Part shown: in pieces, positions 1 to 10,950 of the stretch
Numbering within the stretch: position 1 is the stretch's first letter
How the letters are laid out: the number at the start of each line of letters is the position of its first letter
DNA from: Chrysoporthe austroafricana
Taxonomy: Eukaryota; Ascomycota; Sordariomycetes; Diaporthales; Cryphonectriaceae
Direction: 5' to 3'
Length of the DNA stretch: 64,000 bases
Assembly: GCA_001051155.2 (NCBI GenBank)
Contig: JYIP02000006.1
Location: 3,596,001-3,660,000, forward strand
The notes under the pieces: generated by a model
What the model was told of the DNA's origin: nothing
Database searches by the model: none
Seen by the model: only the letters and a program-made list of their open reading frames with translations
Program-made: the position numbers and the translations under genes

Positions 1-988
1 CAGTTACAATAATGGCGGTGGGCTAAAGCCGTCGAACTCCAATTCGTCGTACTCCAAGCCGTCAAAGAAGCTGAAAGAGTGGTCTTTCTGCTGCTTCCGC
101 GTCCCTATCTACTTCGAAGACCCGTCTCCGCCCCCGCGGCCCCATCCCACCCCGATGCAGCAGGTCCCCAGCTCATCGCCCTCAGGGCGACCTGGCCGAC
201 CTGGCCGACCGTCCTCGAACAATCTTCACCCGTCGGCTGCGTCTGGCCGGCCCAGCGTCTCCAGCCACGCGCCCTCGTCCACTTCTCAGACCTCGCAGTA
301 CCTGTCCCTCATCCCGAGCGACGCCTCTCCCGATACTGCGCACAAGCTTATGAAGGAGCTGGCCAAACCCGTGTCCAAGGGAGATGAGGAGGGCTACATC
401 TACATCTTCTGGTTGACACCACAATCAGAAACCCACGCCCCGTCCGTCATCAACGCTCGCTCCATTCTCGAGCCTACCGAGCGCGCCCTTGAACCGCCCA
501 GCACCAGGCCCCGCGATGCTTTGGAACGCCACCCCAGCGACGTGCTCTCTCTATTCGCCAACGCCGCAGATAGCATCGGCACGAAGAGCCCGACGACAAC
601 ACGTAGCCGGGCGCTTAGCAGTGGTGACGACAAGAAGACGATGCTGCTCAAGATTGGCCGAGCCAACAACGTCATGCGCAGGATGACCGAGTGGAAGCGC
701 CAGTGCGGGTACGACCTCTCGCTGGTCCGATTCTACCCCTACATCCACACGGGCTCTGGCGTTGAGCCGCGCAAGATGCCCCATAGCCATAAGGTGGAAC
801 GGCTGATCCACCTGGAGCTGTCGGGCCTGGGGATGAGGGTCTCGGATCGGGGCACTGGTGCGTGTGAGGCATGCGGGAAGATGCACAAGGAGTGGTTTGA
901 GGTAGACGCTACGAAGGAGGGCGTCCTGAGGGTCGACGAAGCTATCCGGAGATGGGTTGATTGGGATGAGGGGAAGGGGACTGACTAA
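1..988 (+). CDS. T5orf172/GIY-YIG domain protein, 5' end outside window
   Basis: The frame is open from base 2 to the stop at 986-988 (about 328 residues), with no stop before the first internal ATG at 155, so the gene very likely begins upstream of the window. The C-terminal part (from about base 635) reads as a T5orf172 domain of the GIY-YIG superfamily: it contains LLKIGRANNVMRRMTEWKRQ, then HSHKVERLIHLEL, and a Cys pair (EACGKMHKEWFEV). Fungal proteins of this type are often called Mug113-like and their function is not established. The N-terminal half is Ser/Pro-rich and probably disordered, but KEWSFCCFRVPIYFED just after the window edge looks structured. Only the domain call is firm; nuclease activity is not shown. 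Annotating from the internal ATG at 155 would truncate the protein. Confidence 0.8.
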   Translation, partial: SYNNGGGLKPSNSNSSYSKPSKKLKEWSFCCFRVPIYFEDPSPPPRPHPTPMQQVPSSSPSGRPGRPGRPSSNNLHPSAASGRPSVSSHAPSSTSQTSQYLSLIPSDASPDTAHKLMKELAKPVSKGDEEGYIYIFWLTPQSETHAPSVINARSILEPTERALEPPSTRPRDALERHPSDVLSLFANAADSIGTKSPTTTRSRALSSGDDKKTMLLKIGRANNVMRRMTEWKRQCGYDLSLVRFYPYIHTGSGVEPRKMPHSHKVERLIHLELSGLGMRVSDRGTGACEACGKMHKEWFEVDATKEGVLRVDEAIRRWVDWDEGKGTD

Positions 989-1738
989 TTTGCAAGATCA
1001 TGACCTTTTTTTTTTTTTTTTTGGACCGGGACCTATGACAACACAGTCCTTATTTTCACCTCAGATTGCATAGACAAGGCATAGCATAGCATGGCATGGT
1101 TCGGCATTGGCACGGCGTTTAGCATTTATGTAGAACAGCATCGGGCGCAATGGATTTTTACAAGAAATGTGCGCTCCACCCGAAATATATTACGGTGCTA
1201 AGCCCGGGCCGGCCACTATACATATGTAGGTATGTGATCAAGGACAACCCCGTCATACGGACGTTAGAGCCACAGATTCCTGGAACTCGTTTCCCAGAGA
1301 TCAACCTACACCACCGTCGCCCACACCGTCGCCGATTTCTCGGCATGGCATAGAGCTCCCGCCAGTGCATATAAGGCCTGAAGAAAAGCGTATATTTCTA
1401 CTTAGCCCAGATCGTCGATAAGAAGCCATCGTGACAACATCAAAGCGCCGGTTACCGAGTAATTATACGGACACAGGCCCACATCAGTCTGTGCCAGCAG
1501 TGTATAAGTAGATCATGGATGTTAGATCCTACTCTTCTAGGTCCCTATGTTTCCGCTCCTCCTTCTTCGCTTTCTTGCCGTTCTATATTTCTTCTATTTC
1601 AGGCATCTGCTCTCTAGTCTACACCGACCTTGATCTGTTACAAGAAGGTGGGATTGTAAAGTAAACGAAACTGCTTGCATATACCTGAATTTTCATAGAG
1701 AACCTGCATCCCTCTAAAGGTCTATCCAAAGTGACCTT
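989..1738. other. Intergenic, tail-to-tail spacer
   Basis: No supported gene. A T run lies at about 1005-1022 directly after the upstream gene, consistent with a 3' untranslated region. The remaining open frames are short and have no recognisable motif. Confidence 0.6.
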
Positions 1739-3199
1739 TCAGTCCTTAAGCATTGCCTCAATAATGCCGTCTGCACCAGCCTCTGGGGGCTGCCATGACT
1801 GGATCACTTCGAAGCCAGCCTTGTCAAGTAGCTCTCTCCACTGAGTCTCTGTCCTCTCCGCCCCAGCATTGAATACCATCATGACTAGGTCAAACACGGC
1901 GGTGGACTTGTCAGCTTTCTGCTCTGGGACGAGCAACTCGTGGATCAGGAGCTTGGAATAGCCTGGCGTCATGGCCTTCTTGACCTGCTCAAGTATGGTC
2001 AAACAGCACGGATCTGACCAGTCGTGAAAGATATGGTGATAGAAATACGATCGAGCACCTGTCTTTGGTCAACATTTGTTGACATGAATTCACACAGGTG
2101 CCAAATAGAAATAAAGTTTGAAATACCTTTGACGGGCTGTTCAGTGAAAAAGTCATAGGCCATGGTCTCGATGGCTGGATCAAGATCCGTAACGCCGCTG
2201 GTCACGGGAGCCAAGTCTTGCAGGACCAAACGCCCTCTACCTGGATACTTGGCATGGAATTCCAGCACATCATGTCCCTTGCCGCCGCCTACATCCACGA
2301 GCAGCGCCGTGTCGTCCTTTGCGCCATCGAGCAGCCGTTCTTGCATTGGAAACCAGTCAACCCAGTATCCTCTTGCCCCCATAGTGTTCCCCATGAAGGC
2401 GTTGAAGTCTTTGAAGACGCGCGGAATGGATCTAAAGAGCTCAAACGACGTCATTTTCGTCTGAAAGGCGTACTGCATAAAGCCGTCACGAGGATCAGTC
2501 GGGCAGCGGTAGCCGGCTTCGCGTAGATAGTTCGGTGCTTTATGCGCGGCGCCAACGACCATCTCACCCCTGAACTGCGATATAAGTATTCATTCCAGGT
2601 CCGAGTGACGTGGGCAAAGCTGCAATATGACTTACACCATTCGATGCCCGGCAGCAATCTCCTCCGTCGCCATGGCCTTAGTAACAGGTGTAGCCTCCCA
2701 TGTCTGTTCCCCCACTTCATTGATAAAACCAATCGCGGCCAAAGGTCTCAGGACTCGGGCTGTTCCGTTGTTAACCAAGATTTGCCCTTCTATGGCGAGA
2801 CGGGTTGTGTCGCACCGATCAGTTGCTCTTCACCGTTCGAGAGGGATGCCAGCTTCTTGGAGGTGATTGGCCCATTGCTGTTCGCGATGAGCTTGAAGAG
2901 ATCCAGACCGTCGGCGATTCTTGCAGCGACAGCCAGAAGGGGCTATTCGCACTGTCAATATGTGCTGCTGGTGCTAGTATCAAGATGTGAAGAGCCCCGG
3001 GAATACCTAGGTAGGGAAAGACAGTACACACAGAAAATGCCAGTTCAACTGCGACGTTTCGTGGCTGCTCGAGACTAGTAGTGAGTCTTCGGCTCAACTG
3101 AAGCGCCTCATTCATGACGCTTTGATTGTTCTCATCCGAAGACAGCTTCGCCTTCAGGGAGTTTAGCTGCTCGATGAGGGCAACTGTTTGGTCGGCCAT
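1739..3199 (-). CDS. SAM-dependent O-methyltransferase, five exons
   Basis: Exons on the minus strand are 3199-3032, 2942-2816, 2759-2638, 2574-2127 and 2058-1739, giving 394 residues, the normal size for fungal O-methyltransferases. Joining them restores a continuous family pattern: an N-terminal helical region (LAFS joined to PLLAVAARIADGLDLF), EEQLIARVLRPLAAIGF, the SAM-binding motif LLVDVGGGKG at about 230-239, and FYHHIFHDWSD, in which His300 is the likely catalytic base. Introns are 56-89 bp; the third uses a GTGTAAG donor. The enzyme would methylate a hydroxyl group on a small aromatic, polyketide or similar metabolite in the cytosol; the substrate cannot be read from the sequence. No other pathway gene lies beside it, so cluster membership is not supported. 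Confidence 0.87.
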
Positions 3200-4989
3200 T
3201 GCGAGTGATTACCCTATGACTTTTTTTTTTTTTTTAAGGAGGCCAATCAAGCGATTTGATTGCTATTTATCGAACCAATAGTGTTGTTAGACTTATGTAC
3301 TCTGCTTTGATGCCGTGCACCCGCTGTTTGTGGGCAAGGGAGCAATGATAATCATCCAAAGGTTTGTTGCCGCCGACCCGTGAAAGTCAATTACAACCTC
3401 AGCGCGTCTCTTTGGTATTTCGCAGTTGGCCATACACTTCTTATACCGTATCCAGAACGCACAGTACTTTGGGAAGGCTCTGAACGTTGCCCTACTCCTG
3501 CATGTGCATTACAAACGTGTAATATCGGCATCCTATCCCCATGCAGGCGGACAGGCGTCAGACATTGACGTGTCATAATGTTGTGGACAGCGGCCAACGA
3601 TCGGCAATGCAATCCTTTTTCGTAGACTGGAAAATCTGCAGGCATGGGCATGCCTCGGACTGCCGCGGACAGGACTGCGTGTGTGATCATTGCGTGTCGC
3701 AAAGTGCTTCAAGCCATAAGCATCGGCCTCTTTCTGGTCGAAGCCTTGCAATGTCGCATTTAGGATTCGCTGTGTCGTGGTTCTGTGACTCAGCAGGCGT
3801 GCGAACGTCAACTTGGGGGCCGAGGAAGGATTGACGGTGAGAGAGATAGAAACGATTGATGAGTCATTGTTTACTAGATGTAAGTTACTAGGTAGAGAGT
3901 GCATCAGCATCTGCAGGTCGTTGGTTCATCTTTCATCGATTACTTCTCCACACGCGCTCAACAACTGCCCTTCTCACTCGTCCTCAATGATAGCCTCGCA
4001 GTGGTCTTGGGATCCACTCTTTCTTCTTCACGTGCCCTCCGTACTAGCACGCCTCCCTCGTGCCTCGTATTCCGGCTCAGAATCTTGGAACGACGGTGGT
4101 CGCAGTAGCCTGCCAGACAAGGTCTTGAGCTTCGTCGCCATCGTTATCGTCACAACATCCGTTTACGGCTGTAGAAATATCATTCAAGGACTCTCACTCG
4201 ACCATTGAATCATTACACTCAACCTAGTGAATACAATTTGTTCTGCTGCCACTATTCCTATCACGTCTGTGATACCTAGGGTCTTGCGATAACTTTTATC
4301 CTATGGGGGAACATAATAATCTATTTACTATCTAAAAACATCATAAGGTGCCCTGAAAATGGCATCGCGGACAGAAACTAGAGCCATAGCCTTACAAGAG
4401 ATGTTTAGATTCGTTAAAGGCTGCGGAGCATTGCTCCTTAGACTTTTGTTTCTTTGTCCTACCAGCCTTGCAGACGATTCTCGCAGCAAACCGCAAGTGA
4501 CTCAAGCCTTAGGAACAGGCTTAAACGCTAATAACTCCTTTCATGATTGACCAACCATTACTTTGCCTTTAAAACAGGGATTCAGATTTTTTTTCTATTG
4601 TGCTAGTGTGAATTTTCTCGTTTTATGACTTGGGGGCCAGAGTCATCTCTGAGTTGTTACGACCATCGACAAACCGTCGAGCGAGACATAATTAATAAGC
4701 GAAACATTCTAGCGTGAGCATAAACCCTTCGCGATAGTACACGTTCGAGCAACAGTCCTACGGCCGCCTTTCACAGTACCAGGCCAGTAAGAACTCTCAC
4801 CGCAATAGGCAATTTTGAATGGAACTAATTGCATTCTTAAGAGGTGCCAGACTGGATCCACGAACACATACCACTCTTCCCGAAAGGCCTGTATTCTCAT
4901 CATACTTCATTTAATAACCCTTCTTGGAATAGTTATTTGCTTCTCGTAGCTGGAAATTCTTGATATCTTAGAGCGGTACTAGAGCTGCT
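3200..4989. other. Intergenic without a supported gene
   Basis: This 1.8-kb stretch carries only short open frames of mixed codon usage on both strands and no recognisable motif. A T run at about 3221-3234 lies just upstream of the O-methyltransferase start, within its probable promoter or 5' untranslated region. From about 4200 to 4980 the composition is AT-rich. Confidence 0.55.
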
Positions 4990-5286
4990 CTAGTAGAACC
5001 AACCTTGCCCGGCTTTAGATGTCGGCACTTGTGGAGGGAAGTATCTTACGATATAGTGCCGGCGGACTAAGCGGCGTGGGGCCGAGAAGACGGTCGGCGG
5101 ACGGGCTGGTCCGTCGGCCTCGCCCACATTCCCGTGCGTCGCGATGGTGTCGTCATGCGGGTGAGCGCAGCAGCTTGGCCCGTACTGTTCGGCCTCAGAC
5201 GGCCCGTGAATGGTGCATCGGATGGTCTGAGGCTGGACTTGGCCCTGCTCCTTACCCGAGGCGGTGATGGTGTTTGAGGGGTCCAT
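4990..5286 (-). CDS. Possible small gene, unrecognised
   Basis: An ATG-initiated frame of 98 codons runs from 5286 to 4990. Its first 75 or so codons mostly end in G or C, like the confident genes nearby, which is why I list it. The product begins MDPSNTITASGKEQGQVQPQ and has Cys and His residues in the middle (RCTIHG, SCCAHPHDD), but I recognise no family. A good donor (GTAAGAT) follows base 5050, so the first exon may be 5286-5050 with an unidentified downstream exon; codon bias worsens after that point. It could equally be a chance frame. Confidence 0.3.
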   Translation of the reverse strand: MDPSNTITASGKEQGQVQPQTIRCTIHGPSEAEQYGPSCCAHPHDDTIATHGNVGEADGPARPPTVFSAPRRLVRRHYIVRYFPPQVPTSKAGQGWFY

Positions 5287-6029
5287 CTTGGTTTGCTTTC
5301 TAGTCTATGTACGAGATTCGATTTCTGAATATTACGCTCGGTCCTTGGGTGTCTTCTACTAACAGTCTGCTTTGGTCGGATCTATGAAGCAAGGCTCCCC
5401 CGTAACTCCTCGAGAGGCTTTACATCGTGCTCACTCCGTGGTGAAGGATCTCCTGCATTGTCTTGTGTTGAATGTCACTTTCGGCTGCAAGTTAGGGATG
5501 ACTATGTGACAATTTGATGGCGACCTGATCACCTTTCGGGCGCGGTCACCACAAGGTATTGTGTGGGTAGAGCAACTGCGAATTGTTGTAGTGTATTCGT
5601 GCAAACGAGGGTAGACCACCGGAAGATGGACGGAGGGCAGTCTCAAATCCCCCTTGCACGCCCCTACCTACCTCAACACCGCCGCCCTGTCGCCCAGCAA
5701 AATGAAAGCCTTCAGTAATCTAGAATAATGAAATCTCTATATGATGCATTGACTGCGCCGCCCACCTCTGGGGCAGGGAACTGAGCTTCTGGGCCCAATA
5801 CTCTGGTCTTCAGGCTCTGTGCTCCCTTTCTAAATCTTGAAATCCCATCGGTTGCACCAGGACTCGAGTCTACAACTGTAGGATTGGCCACCTTGTCCTC
5901 ACACGTTGAAGGTGTTGGTTCGGCTCCGCCCCTGCGTGCCCTGTTGTGACAGCTGGCCTGACAAGCACTCATAATATGCACAGGTACGCAGGGGCATCAT
6001 GGTGGCCGGCCACGCCGCCTTCACTGTAC
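5287..6029. other. Intergenic without a supported gene
   Basis: Only short open frames without motifs are seen. This stretch holds the upstream region of the possible small gene and the 3' region of the lipid-droplet hydrolase. Confidence 0.5.
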
Positions 6030-7153
6030 CTATGGCAACGGGTGCTCTGCGATCTCATCGATCCACACCCCCACCTTGTTCGCGACCGTCTCGCTGTGGT
6101 CTGGCCCGGGCGTTAGCATGCGGAGGTCTTCTCTCGCGCCCACAGCTGTCGGCGCATCCGCCACGGGCGGCACTCACTGATGCAGAAGTCGTGGGGCAGC
6201 CCCTCCTCGTCGACCACGATCCTCGTGCGGCCCCGCTTCGTCCTCGGCGCGTCCTCCCTCGCCGCGTGCTGCTCCCTCTCCTCGATGAACCGGTTGCGGT
6301 GCTCGTTCGGCACCCAGTGGTCCTCCTTCCCGAACAGGATGAAGAACTTGGGCACCTCGTGCGCGTGCGCGACGGCCTCGTCGGCGATCTCCCACAGCTC
6401 CTCGGCCCAGGCCTCGTCGCTGATGACGGCCATCTCGTCCATGCCCAGGTACAGCGCCTGGTACACGCCGTCGCGGGACGTCAGGAAGCGCGTGGTTGTC
6501 GCCGCGGCGTGGGGCGGCATGGAGAGGATGTTGGCCGTGATCCAGCGGATGAGGGCGGTCGGGAGGAGCCAGAGGAAGCCCCGGGCGAGCCTGTGGATGT
6601 TGGCCGCCAGGACGGGCGTGCGCCGGATGAGGTCGAGGTGCACGCCCTTGGGGCTCTTGGCGAGGTGGGCGATGGTCGCGAACAGCAGCACGCCGGCCTT
6701 GAGGTTCAGGCCCGGCGCGACGCCCGGGTCGTGCAGGTGGCGGTGGAAGATCTCCAGCGCGACGTACGTGCCCAGGCTGTGGCCCACCAGCACGACCTCG
6801 TCAAAGGGCTGGCCGCGCCGCGCGCCCGGCCCGGGGATGCTGTTCGCGGCGGTGAGGTGCTTGAAGCACGACTGGATCTGGTATTCTACATCGTGGGGCC
6901 GGTTGGTGGTGGTGTTGAAGGGGACCGCGTGGTCGGCGTCGTTGAAGCCAGGCAGGTCGCGGCCGTACACGTGGAAGGTCACCGCGTGCCCGCGACGGGC
7001 CTCGATGGCGTCCAGGAGGGAGCGGAGATGCTCGAGGAAAGGGGCGTAGTAATCTATGAGGCCTGGGTTGCCGGTGAGGAAGTAGATGAGACAGTGACGG
7101 GTGGAGGCGTTCACCCCGGCGTGTGGAGAGGGATAGGTGCGTTCTGTGGGCAT
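6030..7153 (-). CDS. Lipid-droplet-associated hydrolase (LDAH) family protein
   Basis: Two exons, 7153-6178 and 6100-6030, give 348 residues. The alpha/beta-hydrolase family LDAH (formerly DUF2305) is indicated by YFLTGNPGLIDYY near residue 25, the nucleophile elbow VGHSLGTY with Ser126, and LFGKEDHWVPNEH, where the acidic residue is expected. The single long frame ends in an unlikely tail. A GTGAGT donor at 6177, a GCTAAC branch site and a CAG acceptor at 6101 replace that tail with FCINHSETVANKVGVWIDEI, which supplies the expected His before the terminal helix. Family members sit on lipid droplets and influence neutral lipid turnover; the substrate is uncertain. The gene is divergent from the membrane-protein gene at 8082. 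Confidence 0.85.
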
Positions 7154-8081
7154 GATGGAGCCTGGCAGTCCTCTCGACGGCGCACGGGGCTCGCTCCAGA
7201 GTGAAGCTGGGTTGTCCCAGGGTGAAGCTGGGTATTTGGGCAGGCGGGCGGGCGGGCGAGCCTCACGACAGATCTTTCCGGCGTCAGCTTCCAGCGTCAG
7301 CGCCCATCGTCAGCGCCCATGTCCCCTTTGGGCACTGAGGCTGAGGCTGCAGACAGGCGGCCCCCACCCTCAGGGGGGTGTCCCTTGCGAGATCTCCCTC
7401 GGATCTGTAGCCGAGCCTGGGCTAAGGCGGTACCGAGTTATTGCACTCAAATCTGCCCCGGTTCAAAGTTGTGCACACAGCGTCTCCAGCCCCGAGCTTC
7501 AGGGGCAGACCCAGCTGCCGAGACGCAGATTTCCGCAAACGTCCTCGCCCTGGAGGAGGGAGAAAACGTCGGCGTGGGGTGTGCTCCTCCACGCAGACCA
7601 GAACCATACGCCATCCGGACGCTTTTGCTGCGTCCCATGATGCCAATGTCTGCCGACGAGAACGCTGGGTGCCTTGGACGCGTGATCCCCAGCAGCGCCG
7701 GAAGCCTCGGGAGGGGCTGGCGCCCAATGGCAGACGCGCTTGACGCACACGAGCTGGCCAGACACTGCCTGCTCGTGCCAGGCTGGACCCTTGGGGACCC
7801 TTGGGACCCTTCTGCCCAGCATTCTGGGGTGCCATCGCTCCCCGCGACCGGCTCTGGTCCCTGGCGGCGAGTCCGGGGATGCCGGACCGCGGTCAGCCGG
7901 AGCCCACCATGGCACGATTTGTTGTGTCAAGGACGGAGTTAATAAAGATCAGCCGGGCGCCGCCCATTTTCTGCTTTTCTGGAGCGGAGAGGTCCTGACT
8001 CTCCCTCCCCAGGACAGTCCCCATACCCGAATCTCCGGCCCTCACACCGTCGCCTCCGTGCCCTACCGCCTCGCAGGAAGC
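7154..8081. other. Divergent promoter region
   Basis: This 0.9-kb GC-rich spacer separates two divergently transcribed genes. It contains a short GGCG-type tandem tract at about 7240-7258 and a small tandem repeat of a CCTTGGGGACC-like unit near 7790-7812. Several overlapping open frames exist on both strands but they conflict and carry no motif, so I call no gene. Confidence 0.5.
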
Positions 8082-9134
8082 ATGGACGCAATAGATTACG
8101 CCAATAAGGAATATGGCACCGCGCAGCCCCCAGCCGAACACGAGACCGAATCCGAGGACAGAACCACACCCGACTCCCGGGGCGATAACGACCTCAGCGC
8201 CGTCAGGACGTCCGACAGCCAGGACACCCGGGAGCTGGCGCGGCTCCGGCGCAAGGAGACGCGGCTCGCCATCAAGGATGCGCACCCGTGGCAGCACCTC
8301 GGCATCACCCTCGGGCTGCCCATGATCGTGCTCTTCGACATTGTCGTCCCCTGCATCATCTACTACACGTGGTACCGCTCGCGCCGGGCCGCATGGCTGC
8401 ACGAGTGCGGCGAGCAGTTCCCCGGGCAGCGCCCCTGCCCGCTCGCGCCCCCAGAGTTGGACAAGGCCATCCTCGGGTCCGCCATCGCCTCCTTCGGCAT
8501 CGGCGAGCTGTGGATCCTGCTCGCCCGCGTGTACCGCCTCTTCTTCCACCACGAGGAGTGCGCCCCGCTGCTGTCGACGAGCCGCTGGCAGCTCGACGCC
8601 ACGAGCTGGGTCTACGCCGTCGCCATGGTCGTCGCGCTGATCCCCTTCGTCGTGGGCAGCACGCTCGTCATCCCCAAGCTGTTCCTGTACGGGCCCAGCT
8701 TCCTGATGGGCTTCCTGGGCATCCTGATGGTCGTCACGACCTTGCACCCCTTCAACATCCCCATCGGGATCAACTCCCAGGCCGTCGGGTCCCCCCTGCG
8801 CCCGTTCATCTACTACGCGGCCGAGGATTTCATGGCCGTGGACGGGCTACAGGATCGGGAGTTCAGGACGAGGTACAATGACCGCTACGAGACGAACCCC
8901 ATGTTCCGCCGCTTCTTCTTCAACCTGACGCTCTGGTGGACGCTGGGGGTGTGCGTGTACATCGGGAGCGTGTCGGCTGTGATTTGGACGCTGGAGTTTC
9001 ACTACGCCTTTGGGTTGTCGCTGGGCGTGCTTTTCAGCTATATTTCGTGCTGGGCTGTTGTAACGTTTGTGTGGGTCAAGATAGAGATGAAGAGGGAGCA
9101 CGAGGCGTACGAGAGAGGCGACTTTGACGTTTAG
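8082..9134 (+). CDS. Multi-pass membrane protein, fungal, function unknown
   Basis: Intronless, 350 residues from the ATG at 8082. I chose this start because the frame upstream of it is low-complexity and the N-terminus from here is a typical charged cytosolic tail (residues 1-70). About six hydrophobic segments follow: roughly 72-96, 129-151, 176-198, 199-222, 279-302 and 308-332. Between the fourth and fifth lies a conserved-looking loop with IYYAAEDFMAVDG and YETNPMFRRFFF. This layout resembles a family of fungal integral membrane proteins with no assigned activity; I do not recognise a transporter or enzyme signature. The C-terminus is short and charged. Confidence 0.8.
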   Translation: MDAIDYANKEYGTAQPPAEHETESEDRTTPDSRGDNDLSAVRTSDSQDTRELARLRRKETRLAIKDAHPWQHLGITLGLPMIVLFDIVVPCIIYYTWYRSRRAAWLHECGEQFPGQRPCPLAPPELDKAILGSAIASFGIGELWILLARVYRLFFHHEECAPLLSTSRWQLDATSWVYAVAMVVALIPFVVGSTLVIPKLFLYGPSFLMGFLGILMVVTTLHPFNIPIGINSQAVGSPLRPFIYYAAEDFMAVDGLQDREFRTRYNDRYETNPMFRRFFFNLTLWWTLGVCVYIGSVSAVIWTLEFHYAFGLSLGVLFSYISCWAVVTFVWVKIEMKREHEAYERGDFDV

Positions 9135-10950
9135 ACTCTGATAGATCACATGGACCCGGCAGCACCCCAGCCGGCAGCCGTTAAAGCCTGTATACTCGTA
9201 TAGATCCCACTGCGTGACCATAATGGGGACGCCTGCGCGGGGGAGCAAATACTCCTGGGTTGATGAGGCCTGCGGCCTCGGGAGACCCGTCCCGAATGGT
9301 GGCCCCAAGGGCGTGTGCCGTGTGCCTAGGTGTATTATCCGGGATTCAACTAATAGGCTTAGCGAGCCAAGACCTTTGAGGGATGGGTGGATGGCTGGGG
9401 TTCCCTAAATGTCTTGCAGCGCACTTCTTACTATACCCAGAATAAGCCATTCGCCGCCTCCCAGCCCATTGAGGCATGCAGTCTTGCTTAAAGGATGCCG
9501 CCCGGGACTTAGTAGACCAACGGCTTCTAGCTTCTAGTGACGTAGCTGGCCGATAACATGAAGTGACTTAAGCATAGTAGTATCATCTCGGTAGCCCTAT
9601 GTCCCATGGAACCCGTCCGAGGTCCGACGGATCGAGACACGAGACTCCGGACACAACGAACAGCCCGGTGCGAGACAGAACACAACCTGAAACCTGAACC
9701 CGCGAAACACGGCCAAGACGTCGAGCAGCAATGTATTCTGGAGCATGGTTTGTGCACAGATAATACATAGGCAATTCTGCACGAAGTACGGAAGCCTTCA
9801 TGTAGGACTCAGCCTCACTAGCGTGCCGTTGCGAGAGATTGCCAATTCATATGCATACCTTCTGCCCTCGACCAGAGCGATGGTATCGTCTACTCCGAGA
9901 GGCGCGCACGGGGCCTTAAGGGGAAGCAGTAACGAGATTACTGGCCTCTGAAAAGCAATACGACATTCGGGACCTCGAGGCGTAGTCAACTCCGACTAGA
10001 GCAGTGCCTGCCTGGCAACTATAGGAGAATCATATCTCAGTGAGTGCCGTGCTCGATATTCGGGGTCCGCCAGACTTCCTCGGGTCAGAGTGCGATTGGG
10101 CAACGGATCTCTTCTTCTCCCTTAACACTGGCCCCACCCGCCTCAGGGAGCCCGTCGTCGAGCCACGCAATACACAGATGTGGCACAGGGACCGGACCCA
10201 CCGTATGGCCTGTCCATGGGCAGGGTTCCCGGCATTCGCTGCCTATTCCCGCGTAAAACCTCCGGCGAGGTTGCATTTCCTATCTGTCCTTCTCTCTTCC
10301 TTCCGTTTAGAGACCAGGTGAATAGACTTAACGATAAGACACGGTTGCTGTTTTGTCTGGTAGGGAGGAAGGGCCACGACAAGTTGAAACCCGGACTGCC
10401 TGAGCGGACTTGTCATGAATCTGGCCGCCTCAACCTGACCTGACTCTTGAGGCTTCAGGGAACAAGACCAAGAAAGTATACCGAGGTTAAGCACGGATTT
10501 AGCCGCACCGGTAGTCTGGAGGCCCCCTCGACGCCACGCGTATCGCAAAAGCTGTGTTCCCCGGCCCGAAGGGACGATACTGGCCCTGGGTCTGGGCCGA
10601 TAATCCACCTGCACCCCACCGCACAGCCATCTTTGGCAACGAACGACACTGTGAAACAAACCGGCCAGACATACGAATCGCGCACACTAAAGAGCCTGTG
10701 CAAATGGCCAGGGATGCTGCATGAGACCGAGATACATCTATACGAGTACGATGGCCAATGAGGGCACAACAAATTGCTTGCAACAATCCCCGTGCAACCC
10801 AAAGGCACCTTCGACCTTCCCGCCTGGGTCACCAATGAAGTCCTCTCGCCCGCAGGGGGCTTGCTGGTTGCAGGATAAATAGAAGCATCTGGCCGCTTGT
10901 CCCATGCTGTCCCATCCTAACATACATCCACACGCGCGTCGCAGGACAAG
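9135..10950. other. Intergenic without a supported gene
   Basis: This 1.8-kb stretch holds several short open frames on both strands with no motif and no consistent codon bias. The last 200 bp or so should contain the promoter of the P450 gene that starts at 10951. Confidence 0.5.

Noticed and set aside
5999..7204. 401-codon plus-strand frame
   Set aside because: It is antisense to the LDAH-like gene; the frame is open because of GC-rich codons on the other strand, and the product is a repetitive Arg/Val/Gly mixture without motifs.
7740..8081. N-terminal extension of the membrane protein
   Set aside because: The upstream 114 codons are low-complexity and promoter-like; the ATG at 8082 gives a normal cytosolic tail.
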